Positions 7,374 to 15,928 are shown, numbered from the stretch's first letter. The stretch: DNA of 35,777 bases from Saliphagus infecundisoli (GCF_020177375.1 NZ_JAIWHV010000030.1:1-35777); one strand, 5' to 3'. The notes: a model not told the origin generated them from the letters alone. A program made the numbers and translations.

Positions 7374-8776
7374 CATCCGTCTTTAGTTAGACCTCACACC
7401 TCGGTTGCGTAGCGGTAGCGAGCGTCTCTTGAAGGATCGGTCGTTGCTGGTGAATTTTCTGTGCGTCTTCGATCAATCGCTCCAACAGCGGCGGTGGCGA
7501 ATAGCCGAGGTGTTCGCCGAGTTCGTGGAGGATGAGCTGGGCGTGCGACCGGAAGGTCGCCGCCCAGCGCTCGGGCGGGAACACGATCTCATCGTCAGCC
7601 TCCTCGGTGACCAGATCCAGCAGATCACGGCTCACCAGCAGTGACAGCAACGCTGCGTACAGCAGAATCTCGACAACCTCCGGGTTGCTCGTGTCGAACT
7701 CGTCGAGTTCGTACTGCGTCTTCAGCTCCCGGAACAGCAACTCCACCTCCCACCGACACCGGTACAGCGTTGCAAGATCAGTCGGGAGGAACTCCTCTCT
7801 GGGTAGATTCGTGATGTAGAGATGGTAGTCGTCGGCATCCTCGTTGCGGACGCCGACGACGCGGAACCGCTTCGTATCCAGCGACCGCGTTCCATCGTAC
7901 GGCCCTCGATTGAATTCCGCTTCGACCTCCACGTCGATGTACTCGCGGTGAAGATCGTCCACGATATCGTGGATCTGCTCGCCCTCCAGGGGGATGGCGC
8001 GACCGCGCCATCCCCGTAATTCCGCCGTTATCACCGGGTTTGCGCTTTTCTTCAACCGACTCACGAAGTAGCCATCGTTCTCATCGATCAACGCGAAGCG
8101 GCGGTACTTGAAGTACGCCAGGTCGAGGAGAACGAGCCGTCCGTGCAACCACGAACCCGTGTTGAACAACGTGCTGTCGTGCGTTTTCTCGTCAGTCACG
8201 TCGAGCCGTTCGATCGTCTGATCGGTGGCATTGTGGAGCAGGTGGAGCGTCGCTCCAGCCTGCTCCTCGTGGCGGGCCTGGTATTCATCGGAGAGAAATT
8301 CGTGCAACCGCAGAACTGTTCCATCCGCGATCATCACATCTCTGAACCGGTCGATATCTGCGTCGACAGCGTCGGGAACAGCGACCTCGTCGAGACCGCG
8401 CTCGACGAGGTCGCGGAGGTACTCCGCGAGCGAGGGCGTCAACCGGTGATAGAAGCCACCAGGCGAGATCGGTTCGTCGGCTGTGGAGTTGTAGCTGCGT
8501 CGGAAGCCAGCGAGTGTTCGGCTCTCGCCTGCGGCGAAGCCGAACACGAACGCCCAGACGAAGGCGGGAATCTGGAGCTTGCGATTGCGTTCGACCACGC
8601 CGAGTTCCTCGGCGCGCTCTTCGAGGAACTCGGAGGGAAACAATGTAGTGAGCCGACGCATAATTCTCGATGAGGAGGCTTCTGTGTGCACAGCGGATGC
8701 CTCCTCACTCCTCTCGAAAAGTAGCCTCGATGAGCCGCCGCTGTCACGCGGTTCGTCTCTTAGCTAAAGACGGATG
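7374..8776 (-). mobile_element. ISH8-type (IS4 family) insertion sequence, 1403 bp
   Basis: The ends CATCCGTCTTTAG (from 7374) and its inverted copy CTAAAGACGGATG (to 8776) form imperfect terminal inverted repeats of about 16 bp. A perfect 10-bp direct repeat TGCTCTAAGC flanks the element (7364-7373 and 8777-8786). Size, duplication length and transposase all fit the ISH8 group. The element appears complete and may be active. Confidence 0.92.
7387..8661 (-). CDS. IS4-family transposase (ISH8 group)
   Basis: A DDE transposase of 424 residues starting MRRLTTLFPSEFLEE at 8661; an upstream in-frame ATG at 8691 would add ten residues of element end and is less likely. The first catalytic Asp is in MIADGTVLRLHEFL and the second in LVLLDLAYFKYRRF. 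The glutamate lies in the YREK-like signature YRCRWEVELLFRELK. The frame is intact through the whole DDE core, and the stop lies a few bases inside the left terminal repeat. It is the only clearly intact transposase in the window. Confidence 0.93.
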   Translation of the reverse strand: MRRLTTLFPSEFLEERAEELGVVERNRKLQIPAFVWAFVFGFAAGESRTLAGFRRSYNSTADEPISPGGFYHRLTPSLAEYLRDLVERGLDEVAVPDAVDADIDRFRDVMIADGTVLRLHEFLSDEYQARHEEQAGATLHLLHNATDQTIERLDVTDEKTHDSTLFNTGSWLHGRLVLLDLAYFKYRRFALIDENDGYFVSRLKKSANPVITAELRGWRGRAIPLEGEQIHDIVDDLHREYIDVEVEAEFNRGPYDGTRSLDTKRFRVVGVRNEDADDYHLYITNLPREEFLPTDLATLYRCRWEVELLFRELKTQYELDEFDTSNPEVVEILLYAALLSLLVSRDLLDLVTEEADDEIVFPPERWAATFRSHAQLILHELGEHLGYSPPPLLERLIEDAQKIHQQRPILQETLATATQPRCEV

Positions 8777-8873
8777 TGCTCTAAGCCGACTCGATGAGGA
8801 GAACACCATCTCGTCCAGATTTTCGGTCATGGATGCCCGCCGGCAGCTGTACACACTCGATATCGATTCCTAA

Positions 8874-9196
8874 GCCGGTCAGGCTTATCAGCAATGAAAA
8901 GAATCTCCAACTCTAATCACGCTTCCGGATTATTTGAGTTATTCAGCATGCTATGAAAGAACTCTTTTTATCGCATTATGACGAGAGGGCAAACGCCGAA
9001 TGTAAAATATGGAACTATCACAATAGCAGTGTTGTTTCTTCGCTGGACGAAATATGCTGAGACTATGGGACTGTATCACCCGGGAACAGATAGAACTGGA
9101 CCACACTTCTCTCATATCTTTACTTTGTCGCCAGAGACACTTAAAAGGAAATAGGACCGAGACCTTGTGCAACATTCCTTTGGACAAGAGGCCCGG
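8874..9196. other. Gene-free stretch with a solitary transposon end
   Basis: I see no credible gene here. The segment is AT-richer than its surroundings. CCTTGTGCAACA at 9163-9174 is identical to the right end of the element at 9197-9620, so it may be the end of a second, otherwise unrecognisable copy. Confidence 0.5.
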
Positions 9197-9620
9197 TGTT
9201 GCACAAGGCTCAGATTGAATTAGCTCTCTCCGGCACTTTCCCTCGGGGATTCGCGCCCGGAGAATATCCTTCTACTCGTGGAGTTCCCCATTCTACTCGT
9301 CGGCGAGTCGCGAACAACTCAACAAATTTAAATCAAATATCACTTACCGGAAAGAACGACAAAAATCCGACCGTAATAGGGGCCATTAACTATATCTACT
9401 GATCGAGGACAGTATATCTGGCTCCCACTGCCTCCCCACGCACCCTATGTGCATCAGGCGGTGGGAGCCGCTACTCACCCGCTGCATGCTCCCTACATAA
9501 TTGAGGGTCCCTCATTGGGTTGCGTCGAATCGGGCGGGCCATTCCTATTTCCAGAATTGGCGAACAGGCTCGAGCTCACTGGGCGCCCAGCGGAGACGTG
9601 CGTCCAAACCTTGTGCAACA
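9197..9620. mobile_element. 424-bp non-autonomous element with 12-bp inverted ends
   Basis: TGTTGCACAAGG (9197-9208) and CCTTGTGCAACA (9609-9620) are perfect inverted repeats. A third copy of the end lies only 22 bases upstream (9163-9174). The interior lacks a credible gene but contains a long hairpin. I see no target duplication. A MITE or an internally deleted IS is the simplest reading. Confidence 0.55.
9420..9469. other. Strong 13-bp stem-loop
   Basis: GGCTCCCACTGCC (9420-9432) pairs with GGCGGTGGGAGCC (9457-9469) with a single T-G wobble. The 24-base loop contains a smaller GCAC/GTGC stem. It could be a terminator, a structured RNA or part of the surrounding 424-bp element. It is seen directly; the function is unknown. 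Confidence 0.6.
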
Positions 9621-9722
9621 GTTGGCTTTACACAGACTCGCCAAGCTGCTGGCTGCGGAGTTTTACTTCCATTGTGCTTTCCGGAGATTAACTAGGCTTC
9701 AACACGCCATTCGACCTATACT

Positions 9723-10748
9723 ATGAGCTACTACGACGACGACCGCTGGGATTTCAATCTCGAAGGCGAAGGACGAATTGAGCCCGATCCAACCGATTCG
9801 ACCGCTATCGATGATGGCAGCTACGAACGTGGCGAAGACTCGCTCGAGGACGACCACATGGGCTATCCGGATAAACCTGGACCGGACTCATATGGGGGTG
9901 ACGAACGGGCTGAGCACCACTGTGAGTGTGGTGTCCCGCTCGATCCCGGCAGATCGAAGTGCGACTTCTGCCTCACGAACGACCTCGACTACGACGACAC
10001 CCCTGACAAATCCGATACGAACCGCGAAGTCACGGGCCTGATTCACGTCCTCGTCGACGCGACGAGCGAAGCCAACGCCGTGTGCGCCGCCCAAACCGTC
10101 TTCGACGGGCTGACTGGTGATCCACCCACCTCGTCGGTCGACGGGATCGACGAGTGCGAACTCGTTGCCACGCTCGAGGATGATCTCGTGGATCGGTTCG
10201 CCCGAGAGTGGGGCCAACTGCCCGGTGCCACCCCGGTTGATTCGACTGCCGGCCAGCGCCAGCTCGACACGATCCGACAGAACGCCGGCCACGACTACCT
10301 CGTCGCGAAGGACAACAGTACCGACACTGCTGCGGATAACCGTCCGACGCTCGATCCCGTGCTGTTCGACGCCGACGGCGAGCCCATCACCGATATCGAA
10401 GCGATCGGCCAGCTCATCGCTGGAGGCACGCTCAAGCGAACCCGCCCCGAGTGGGATACGAGCGACTCCGGTGACGAGCCAACTCGGACCTGGATCGTCC
10501 CTGCGATTGCCCTCGAACACGAGTCTGTGTCCGACTCTACTTACGATCAGTCCCGTGACAGCCTGACGCACTGCTTCCTCGAATGTTGCGAGTGTACCGA
10601 GGAAACCCGACACCGCTTCGATGGTTTCAACGCAGTTCCAAATCCAGCATGGGAGGACGACCCTGTCTGGAAGTGCACACGATGTGGGACAGCTCGACAC
10701 GGTCCCGTTCCAAGCGCCCTCACAGCAAAGTCTCACTCCCAGCACTGA
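9723..10748 (+). CDS. Acidic protein with two zinc-binding Cys clusters, unrecognised function
   Basis: A 341-residue acidic protein. An N-terminal knuckle CECGVPLDPGRSKCDFC lies near residues 67-83, and a C-terminal CCEC plus WKCTRCGTARHG resembles a zinc ribbon. The middle part (about 105-280) is soluble, with no membrane segment. The ATG at 9723 is preceded by a transposon-rich region, so the promoter may come from the element end at 9609-9620. Proteins of this build are common on haloarchaeal plasmids. A nucleic-acid-binding role is plausible from the zinc fingers, but nothing in the sequence shows it. Confidence 0.8.
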   Translation: MSYYDDDRWDFNLEGEGRIEPDPTDSTAIDDGSYERGEDSLEDDHMGYPDKPGPDSYGGDERAEHHCECGVPLDPGRSKCDFCLTNDLDYDDTPDKSDTNREVTGLIHVLVDATSEANAVCAAQTVFDGLTGDPPTSSVDGIDECELVATLEDDLVDRFAREWGQLPGATPVDSTAGQRQLDTIRQNAGHDYLVAKDNSTDTAADNRPTLDPVLFDADGEPITDIEAIGQLIAGGTLKRTRPEWDTSDSGDEPTRTWIVPAIALEHESVSDSTYDQSRDSLTHCFLECCECTEETRHRFDGFNAVPNPAWEDDPVWKCTRCGTARHGPVPSALTAKSHSQH

Positions 10749-10755
10749 GAGGGCT

Positions 10756-11145
10756 ATAGTGAACTACCCCGACCTACCGCGCTCGGGCCTGCCCGACCCT
10801 CGCTTGTTGAGGACGGGGCTTCCTGTTTCTGTGTCGGAACATATAGGAACAGAACCCACAGCGGTTCCAGACTTCGCAGGCGATTTCCCTTTACGGGCGG
10901 TTCGGAGTGTCCCGTTCCTACCGAATCGACACTCGACCACAACCGGCGATGCACGCTTTTTGTCGCGTTTGAACAACGCCGGAAGCGCGGTGAGTATCTT
11001 ACTACCCCCTTCGTCCACGGAGGTAGTAAGAGTTCCGATTTGCCCGAAAGCGAGACGTACGGGCGCTGTATCCCCTCTCTGCTCGCGTCTTCGCCGCTCG
11101 CTGAGGAAGGGGTCTTAGCGCCCTTGATTAAAGATAATACGGTAG
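10756..11145 (-). mobile_element. Remnant of an IS200/IS605 (TnpB-type) element
   Basis: The minus-strand end reads CGGGGTAGTTCACT at 10756, typical of haloarchaeal TnpB-element right ends, behind an imperfect hairpin. The minus-strand frame just inside has a tail containing ETGSPVLNKRGSGRPERGR that resembles the C-terminus of haloarchaeal TnpB proteins. No tnpA and no catalytic part of TnpB survive. The other end is uncertain, near GATTAAAGATA at 11126-11136, a sequence also present at the end of the element in azf (5384-5394). Confidence 0.55.
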
Positions 11146-11155
11146 CCTCCCGCTT

Positions 11156-11188
11156 GTGGTGTTGTTTTGCCCCGAGAGGGGTGCAGGG
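11156..11188 (+). promoter_or_regulatory. Leader shared with the ArdC gene
   Basis: GTGGTGTTG followed by a short hairpin CCCCGAGAGGGG precedes the start at 11220 by about 30 bases. Nearly the same leader precedes ardC at 17953-17985. This suggests a common expression signal for two accessory genes. Confidence 0.5.
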
Positions 11189-11219
11189 CAAACGAGAACA
11201 GTTGGCGAGTGAAGAATCA

Positions 11220-11590
11220 ATGTCCAAAGTGACACCAATGAATCAACCAGACACGAGTGCGATCTTCGCCGGCCTCAATGGCCGGTCAGACGCACAGCTT
11301 CCCGATTGGTACGCGAGCAGCCACGACATCAGTAACAACCTCACCATCGTTTGTCGAAGCCATCCGCGAACTTCCTCGAGCGATCGACACCTAGGTCGCC
11401 TACAATAACCCAGTGACTGGCGAGTGGGTTGAAACCGCTCGATTCAATGCCATCGTCGAACCATCGCGACTCCGTGACCATACACGGTCTGACGGTGGCT
11501 CCGTGGACACCCCCACCGAGGAGCCAGTCGATCCACTTTCCACGTTCCTTCGGACTCGTACACGATCCTCAACCCACAGACCGTCTATAG
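11220..11590 (+). pseudogene. N-terminal piece of a scattered plasmid gene
   Basis: From ATG 11220 it reads MSKVTPMNQPDTSAIFAGLN, then needs a frame change after NNLT to continue with FVEAIRELPRAID. An in-frame TAG precedes VAYNNPVTGEWVETARFNAI, and another shift gives DSYTILNPQTVYS. It breaks at the transposon end at 11591. The rest of the gene lies at 12538-13186 on the other strand and at 14304-14492. I do not recognise the family; it looks like a soluble conserved plasmid protein of about 400 residues. Confidence 0.7.
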
Positions 11591-11606
11591 TGCTCTATTG
11601 AAAATG
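11591..11606. repeat. Solo end of the TGCTCTATTGAA transposon family
   Basis: TGCTCTATTGAAAATG matches the left end of the MITE at 13187 exactly. It abuts GTCTATAG of the broken gene, and the partner fragment carries CTATAG next to the other copy. This marks the breakpoint of an inversion. Confidence 0.7.
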
Positions 11607-11835
11607 AACGATGGTATAATAATTCAGCAAATTCTATATTTCTGTTAGTAAAATACACTCTATTATAACCAGAATATACTCGTGGAGGGGCAATTACATT
11701 AAGCACAATCGGAAATAGTGGGAACGTTACGCCCCTCCTCGGTCGAAATGCGTGGTCTCTCGGCTCAAAATCCACTCATCCCGCCACCGCACCTCATTTT
11801 CAAGAGAGGAGAATTCATGAAGATATGATGTGGTG

Positions 11836-12453
11836 TCACTTCGCCTCTATTTCGTGGAAGATGCCCAGAAACGTTCGTCTCGTAGCGATCGGGCACAATC
11901 CGGCCTGCTCTACGAGTTCGAGGGGTTCCCGATTCCAGTGACAGCCGAGCTGTTTCGCGTGCGCTTGCTCTCGAACGTCCTGGAAACGCCCGACTAACCG
12001 ATTGTCGCTCCGGCCGTGTTCTAACAGGAGGACCCGGCCACCCTCCCGACAGACCCGTTCCATCTCACAGAGTGCTGCGATGGGATCAGGGTAGGTGCAC
12101 ACCGTCAATGTCGACACCACCGTGTCGAAGTGCTCGTCGGGAAACGCGAGCGTTTCTGCGTCCATAAGCTGAAAATCGATATCCAACCCCAGTTTCTCGG
12201 CCCGCTGTTTAGCGATATCCATCATCTCCGGACTCACGTCGACGGCAGTAATCTCACACCCGTCTGGATAGTAGGGGAAGTTCGCGCCTGTCCCACATGC
12301 AACCTCCAGCACTGTCCCCGACACCCGCCGCAACAGCCGCCGCCTGAGCCGCCTCACGCCGATAAATTCCTGCACACGCTCCATGAGAGCGTATTTGCTG
12401 GCGGATTCATCGTATTTCTGCTTGATTTCCTCGGTCGTGAAGTCAGTGCTCAT
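11836..12453 (-). CDS. Class I SAM-dependent methyltransferase (UbiE/COQ5-like)
   Basis: A 205-residue methyltransferase starting MSTDFTTEEIKQKYDESASK at 12453; a longer in-frame extension upstream is less likely. Motif I is VLEVACGTGANFPYYP, motif II AVDVSPEMMDIA, then the LMDAETLAFPDEHFDTVVS segment and a motif-III-like EGGRVLLLEHGRS. It transfers a methyl group from S-adenosylmethionine; the acceptor cannot be told from sequence, with a small lipid or quinone-like molecule being usual for this subfamily. It is a cargo gene lying inside the breakpoints of a scattered plasmid gene. Confidence 0.88.
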   Translation of the reverse strand: MSTDFTTEEIKQKYDESASKYALMERVQEFIGVRRLRRRLLRRVSGTVLEVACGTGANFPYYPDGCEITAVDVSPEMMDIAKQRAEKLGLDIDFQLMDAETLAFPDEHFDTVVSTLTVCTYPDPIAALCEMERVCREGGRVLLLEHGRSDNRLVGRFQDVREQAHAKQLGCHWNREPLELVEQAGLCPIATRRTFLGIFHEIEAK

Positions 12454-12537
12454 ATGCGTTGAATGCCTGACCGAGGGTAAACAGCAGTGCAAGGTATCTA
12501 TGATGGTTTAAGGCATGGATTCTGGGAAGAGGGAGTG

Positions 12538-13186
12538 TCCTCGGGATTGAACAGGATATCATTCGCTGTCCGCACGTAGCCATCGAGGGAGCCGCCCTCT
12601 CCGCCACGGAAGAAGTGCGTGAGCGCGTAGGTCGCTCCCGAGTGCAGTGTCCATAGGTCGATGAGGCACGGATCGTCAGCGTTGGCCAGCGCATCGTCAG
12701 CTGCTCGCTCGGCGAGATAGTCGGGGAACTCCAGCAGCGTGTAGAACTCCTCGATCGTGAGCGAGAGGTTTGTGAAGCCGAGGTTGATCTTCTGGACGTC
12801 CTCGATGAAGCCCACGAGGTCATCGTCAACCAGTTCGAGCTGGGTGAGGATCTGTTTCCATCACTCCTGGAAGTCGCGGACACCGCCGACGTGTTTGACA
12901 ATCTGCTTGTCCGTCAACGATCGCATCGAGTTCGAACACGTGCCGTCCTGAGCGAAACCTTCGACGTACACCGCGTGACCACCGAATAAATCGCACCCCG
13001 AAGTGACGGCCATCGTGATTGGCTCGCGATCGGCCCCAGGCAGCGTTGCTTCGAGGCCGTCGAATATGATGTCCCTGTGGACTTCGCCGCCGGCTCGGTA
13101 CTGGCGGATCTCGCCGAACACGATGTCCGCGAACGGCATCCCGTTGAGCGTCGAATCCCTGAGGAGTGTTTCGAGAGGGCTATAGA
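12538..13186 (-). pseudogene. Middle piece of the scattered plasmid gene, inverted
   Basis: Read on the minus strand from 13186, it continues the N-terminal piece (YSPLETLLRDSTLNGMPFAD) through FGEIRQYRAGGEVH, GGHAVYVEGFAQDGTCSNSM and EFYTLLEFPDYLAERAADDA to ANDILFNPED near 12538. A TGA replaces a Trp codon after DFQE (12859-12861), so this piece is also dead. Its start lies against CTATAG and a transposon end. The next residues of the gene (TIEQVERAYEAQ) are found at 14304 on the plus strand. Confidence 0.75.
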
Positions 13187-13460
13187 TGCTCTATTGAAAA
13201 TGTGGTACAGCATCGGGATCGAGGGTTCGAGGTCGGGGAGAATGGATGTCTTCCGATGTTTTGGTGATAGCATTCTTTGAAGGCTGCTCTGGCTGATGAG
13301 TTGCCAGTCAGTGTGTGCATAGCGTAGCCGTAGTTCCTGGAGTGAGACAAGATTACGGTAAAATAGACAAATTGTCCTGACATTCAGATTGGAAATATCC
13401 TCCATTGCCTCTTCCGATTAGGATCAATCGCTGCGCAATCGCCCATTTTCAATAGAGTGA
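13187..13460. mobile_element. MITE with CTCTATTGAAAATG inverted ends
   Basis: The left end TGCTCTATTGAAAATG (13187-13202) and the right end CATTTTCAATAGAG (13444-13457) are inverted over 14 bases. The roughly 270-bp body has no intact gene. CTATAG at its left edge matches CTATAG at the edge of the N-terminal gene piece (11585-11590), consistent with a target duplication later separated by an inversion. Confidence 0.75.
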
Positions 13461-13474
13461 AAATCGGCTAGACT

Positions 13475-13549
13475 GTGACCGATCTCGAAAAACACGGGTT
13501 GCTCTACCGGGAAAGCGTACGGCCGGACATCCCGTGTCTACCCAGATGA
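13475..13549 (+). pseudogene. Short HTH-regulator remnant
   Basis: A 24-codon frame VTDLEKHGLLYRESVRPDIP ending at TGA resembles the end of an ArsR/MarR-type winged helix. It directly follows the MITE and has no start of its own. This is a tentative reading of a small fragment. Confidence 0.3.
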
Positions 13550-13638
13550 AACACTTTCTGGTGCGGGCGAGCGTCGTTCGGATTCCGAGTGAACCATTAC
13601 CGCATCCATTCATAACCAACTGTATCGTTCTCCTAGTC

Positions 13639-14277
13639 ATGAAATATCTCCGTATGACCGTCTCGCAGGAGATCATCGCTCCTGCTTCACTAGTAACCGA
13701 AGGGCGCCTCCTCAACATCCAGCTCCTGCCTGATGAAACGATACTTGAGTTGGCGCTTGTTCGTGCGGATCCTGAGGAGCTTCTCAGTGAGATAGAAACA
13801 ACCACCAGTACGGAACGGTTTGCTTACGAAGCGGTGGAGGCCCAAGAGGATCACTGGTACGTCTACCAACACTGTCAGCCAACCGGACAGGCGTGGGAAC
13901 TCTTTCAACTGTTAAACAACTATCGGCTGATGATTATGTTCCCGATTCTCTTTGATGACACTGGCTGCACGATCGAGATCATCGGCCGTGAATCGGACGT
14001 CCAACACGGATTCGACGCGCTGCCCGATGATATTCGTCGACAGACCTCGATCGAACGAGTGAGCGAGTATTCACCACAGGCAACAACACCGAGTTCGAAA
14101 CTGACCGAGCGCCAGCGTGATATCCTCGACGCGGCAGCCACTGTGGGCTACTACGACGTTCCTCGCCGTGGGACTGCTGACGATGTCGCTGCAGCCGTTG
14201 GGTGTGCGCCAAGCACGGCTTCCGAACATCTCCGAAAGATCGAAGCCCGAATCCTCTCCGCTATCGCCGAAGACTAA
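13639..14277 (+). CDS. Bacterio-opsin-activator-like HTH regulator
   Basis: A 212-residue protein starting MKYLRMTVSQEIIAPASLV at 13639; an in-frame extension to 13534 overlaps the previous remnant and is unlikely. The N-terminal 150 residues form the alpha/beta sensor-like domain usual for these proteins. The C-terminus (about 157-212) is the bat-type HTH: LTERQRDILDAAATVGYYDV, PRRGTADDVAAAVGCAPSTA, SEHLRKIEARIL. It is likely a DNA-binding transcription regulator. It lies between two pieces of another gene, so it arrived as cargo with the methyltransferase or nearby. Confidence 0.88.
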   Translation: MKYLRMTVSQEIIAPASLVTEGRLLNIQLLPDETILELALVRADPEELLSEIETTTSTERFAYEAVEAQEDHWYVYQHCQPTGQAWELFQLLNNYRLMIMFPILFDDTGCTIEIIGRESDVQHGFDALPDDIRRQTSIERVSEYSPQATTPSSKLTERQRDILDAAATVGYYDVPRRGTADDVAAAVGCAPSTASEHLRKIEARILSAIAED

Positions 14278-14303
14278 CCTACTGTCCCACCGGTGCGAGC
14301 AGA

Positions 14304-14492
14304 ACGATCGAGCAGGTCGAGCGGGCCTACGAAGCGCAGATGGCGGCAGACGACAGCGTGCAGGAAACCCTTGAGGGAGAGGGCGGGGTAGCGCGAATCG
14401 AGCAGGTCAGCGACGACCTCCAGGCAACTGTCCAGCAGTTCGAGAGCCATGAAGAAGCACTGCGAGAGCGATTCCAGGCTCCTCTAGAGTGA
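14304..14492 (+). pseudogene. C-terminal piece of the scattered plasmid gene
   Basis: It begins TIEQVERAYEAQMAADDSV, continues IEQVSDDLQATVQQFESHEE and ends LRERFQAPLE at 14492. It follows directly from NPED at the end of the middle piece (12538, opposite strand). It looks coiled-coil and has no start of its own. Confidence 0.7.
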
Positions 14493-14560
14493 GTACGACT
14501 GGTCGGAGACTGAAGCTTAGAGCGCAAGACTGCCGAGTGAGTACGGCCCAGTCGTGGAAT

Positions 14561-14570
14561 CACATATATA
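14561..14570 (+). promoter_or_regulatory. TATA box of the TBP gene
   Basis: CACATATATA lies about 30 bases upstream of the ATG at 14598. That spacing predicts a leaderless or nearly leaderless transcript, as is common in haloarchaea. Confidence 0.6.
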
Positions 14571-14597
14571 GATGGCTCTCTGATGTGCTAGAAAGGA

Positions 14598-15158
14598 ATG
14601 GTAATCCCCAGAGAGACGCTTTCGATCGAAAACGTCGTCGGGTCAGCAAACCTTGAACAAGAGATCGATCTCGACGCTCTCGCAGACGATCTCGATGATG
14701 TCTCATACGATCCGGAACGATTTCCAGGGCTCATCTTCCGAACGCAGGATCCGAAGGCAGCAGCACTGATCTTTCGGTCGGGCAAACTCGTCTGTACGGG
14801 TGCATCATCGATTGCAGACATGACCACTGCGGTTGAGATGGCGTTCGAGAAACTTCGAACATTGGGACTCGATATTCCTCCTGAGCCAGACGTAACGGTC
14901 CAGAATATCGTTACAAGTGGCGATCTGGGTACTGAACTTAACCTCACTGCAATCGCAATCGGGCTTGGGTTAGAAGCCGTCGAGTACGAACCCGAACAGT
15001 TCCCCGGATTGGTCTACCGAGCGGACGAGCTGAGTGTCGTTGTGTTATTATTCGGGACCGGCAAATTCGTTATTACTGGCGGGGAACGTCCGTCAGATGC
15101 TGAAGACGCTACTGAAGCTGTTCAGACAGAATTAACCGAGCTCGGACTCCTCGAGTAA
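14598..15158 (+). CDS. tbp: TATA-box-binding protein paralogue
   Basis: A general transcription factor of 186 residues, the full length for an archaeal TBP. The two imperfect repeats are clear: IENVVGSANLEQEIDLDALA, YDPERFPGLIFRTQDPKAAA and LIFRSGKLVCTGA in the first lobe; VQNIVTSGDLGTELNLTAIA, YEPEQFPGLVYRADEL and LLFGTGKFVITGG in the second. The second lobe reads FVITGG where the first has the common VCTGA. Haloarchaea often carry extra TBPs on plasmids that direct gene subsets. It has its own TATA box and converges on a small histone-fold gene. Confidence 0.95.
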   Translation: MVIPRETLSIENVVGSANLEQEIDLDALADDLDDVSYDPERFPGLIFRTQDPKAAALIFRSGKLVCTGASSIADMTTAVEMAFEKLRTLGLDIPPEPDVTVQNIVTSGDLGTELNLTAIAIGLGLEAVEYEPEQFPGLVYRADELSVVVLLFGTGKFVITGGERPSDAEDATEAVQTELTELGLLE

Positions 15159-15226
15159 CCAGCTCAGTTCTATCGGTTGGCGAGTGTTTTCCTCGATCGC
15201 TCCCGAAGAGGACGAGATTCGGCAGG

Positions 15227-15394
15227 TTACAGGTCGCGAGGCTGGACAGTCTTCCGGTCGTTGTCTTCGGCTCGCTCGGCAGCATCGGCGAGCAACTCGG
15301 TGACTTCGTCGTCAAGTGCGTCGTAGAAATCACCCGAAACGTTGTACTCGTCGAGGGAGTCCTTCACGCCCGCTTTGACAATCAGATCTGCCAT
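15227..15394 (-). CDS. DUF1931 histone-fold small protein
   Basis: An intact 55-residue gene from ATG 15394 to TAA at 15227. It starts MADLIVKAGVKDSLDEYNVS and ends RAEDNDRKTVQPRDL. It matches the conserved haloarchaeal DUF1931 proteins, thought to adopt a histone-like fold; binding to DNA is an inference. A TATA-like AATTAAAG lies about 30 bases upstream, suggesting a leaderless transcript. It is convergent with tbp. A second, frameshifted copy of this gene lies at 25389-25557. Confidence 0.85.
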   Translation of the reverse strand: MADLIVKAGVKDSLDEYNVSGDFYDALDDEVTELLADAAERAEDNDRKTVQPRDL

Positions 15395-15479
15395 ACTATG
15401 GAGAACAGACGGAGTCAGCTTTAATTTTTCTCTTGAGGGTGTCGAGGCCAGTCTGCGTTGTCGTTTCCATCCGTTCCTA

Positions 15480-15915
15480 GTTTACGATTCCATCTTCGCG
15501 AGGTTGCGTTCACACGACGACTCGGCTACTCGAGTGTGTTCACTCTTCGAAGCCGCGAGTAGGGAGGAGAGGAGCGCGTGGCGAAGCTGGACCGCCCGGC
15601 TCGTCGTCCTACGTAGTCCTGCGGCGGGCTTCAGACAACCCTGCGAAGGGTGCCGAACACTGTTGCGGGCGGGGAAGGTTTGGTTCCCTCGCCGAGGACG
15701 GGCCGCCGTCAACCGGCCCCGAAGAACGGACCGACGACGCGACCGCTCCGAGCAAGCTCGTCTTGCCACGAAGTTGCCGAGGCACGTCCAATTAAATTGC
15801 CTCTGCCGACTGACCGCACCGGCACATAAGTCGGCCCGGGACCACAACACCCGACCGATGCCACGCAAGCCCCCTCCTCAGAGCGACGAAGGCGCTCAGG
15901 ACGGGGTAGTTGACT
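15480..15915 (+). mobile_element. GC-rich block ending in an IS200/IS605-type right end
   Basis: The segment is unusually GC-rich and I see no credible protein in it. Its end, CAGGACGGGGTAGTTGAC at about 15899-15916 behind an imperfect CCCCCTCCT/AGGACGGGG hairpin, is the plus-strand counterpart of the end at 10756. This suggests a degenerate TnpB-type element whose left end I cannot place. It cuts off the gene fragment that follows. Confidence 0.4.
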
Positions 15916-15928
15916 GGAGAATCCTCGT

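Larger units (their letters stand above)
7191..8873 (+). pseudogene. Small winged-helix regulator split by an ISH8-type element
   Basis: The first part (7191-7373) encodes 61 residues with the HTH core SAKLVAKVLDHNETMTQQTI and RTVRYALS. After the insertion the frame resumes at 8787 with RLDEENTISSRFSVMDARRQ and ends at 8873. Removing the element and one 10-bp target copy restores an 89-residue winged-helix protein of a type common in haloarchaea. The split falls inside the wing region, so the truncated product keeps the recognition helix but loses the wing. Its targets are unknown. Confidence 0.85.

Noticed and set aside
9420-9469. tRNA gene
   Set aside because: The hairpin lacks the cloverleaf arms, a T-loop GTTCRA and an anticodon arm.
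9888-10745. 285-codon minus-strand frame opposite the zinc-finger protein
   Set aside because: The plus-strand protein has ordered Cys motifs and haloarchaeal acidic bias; the minus frame does not.
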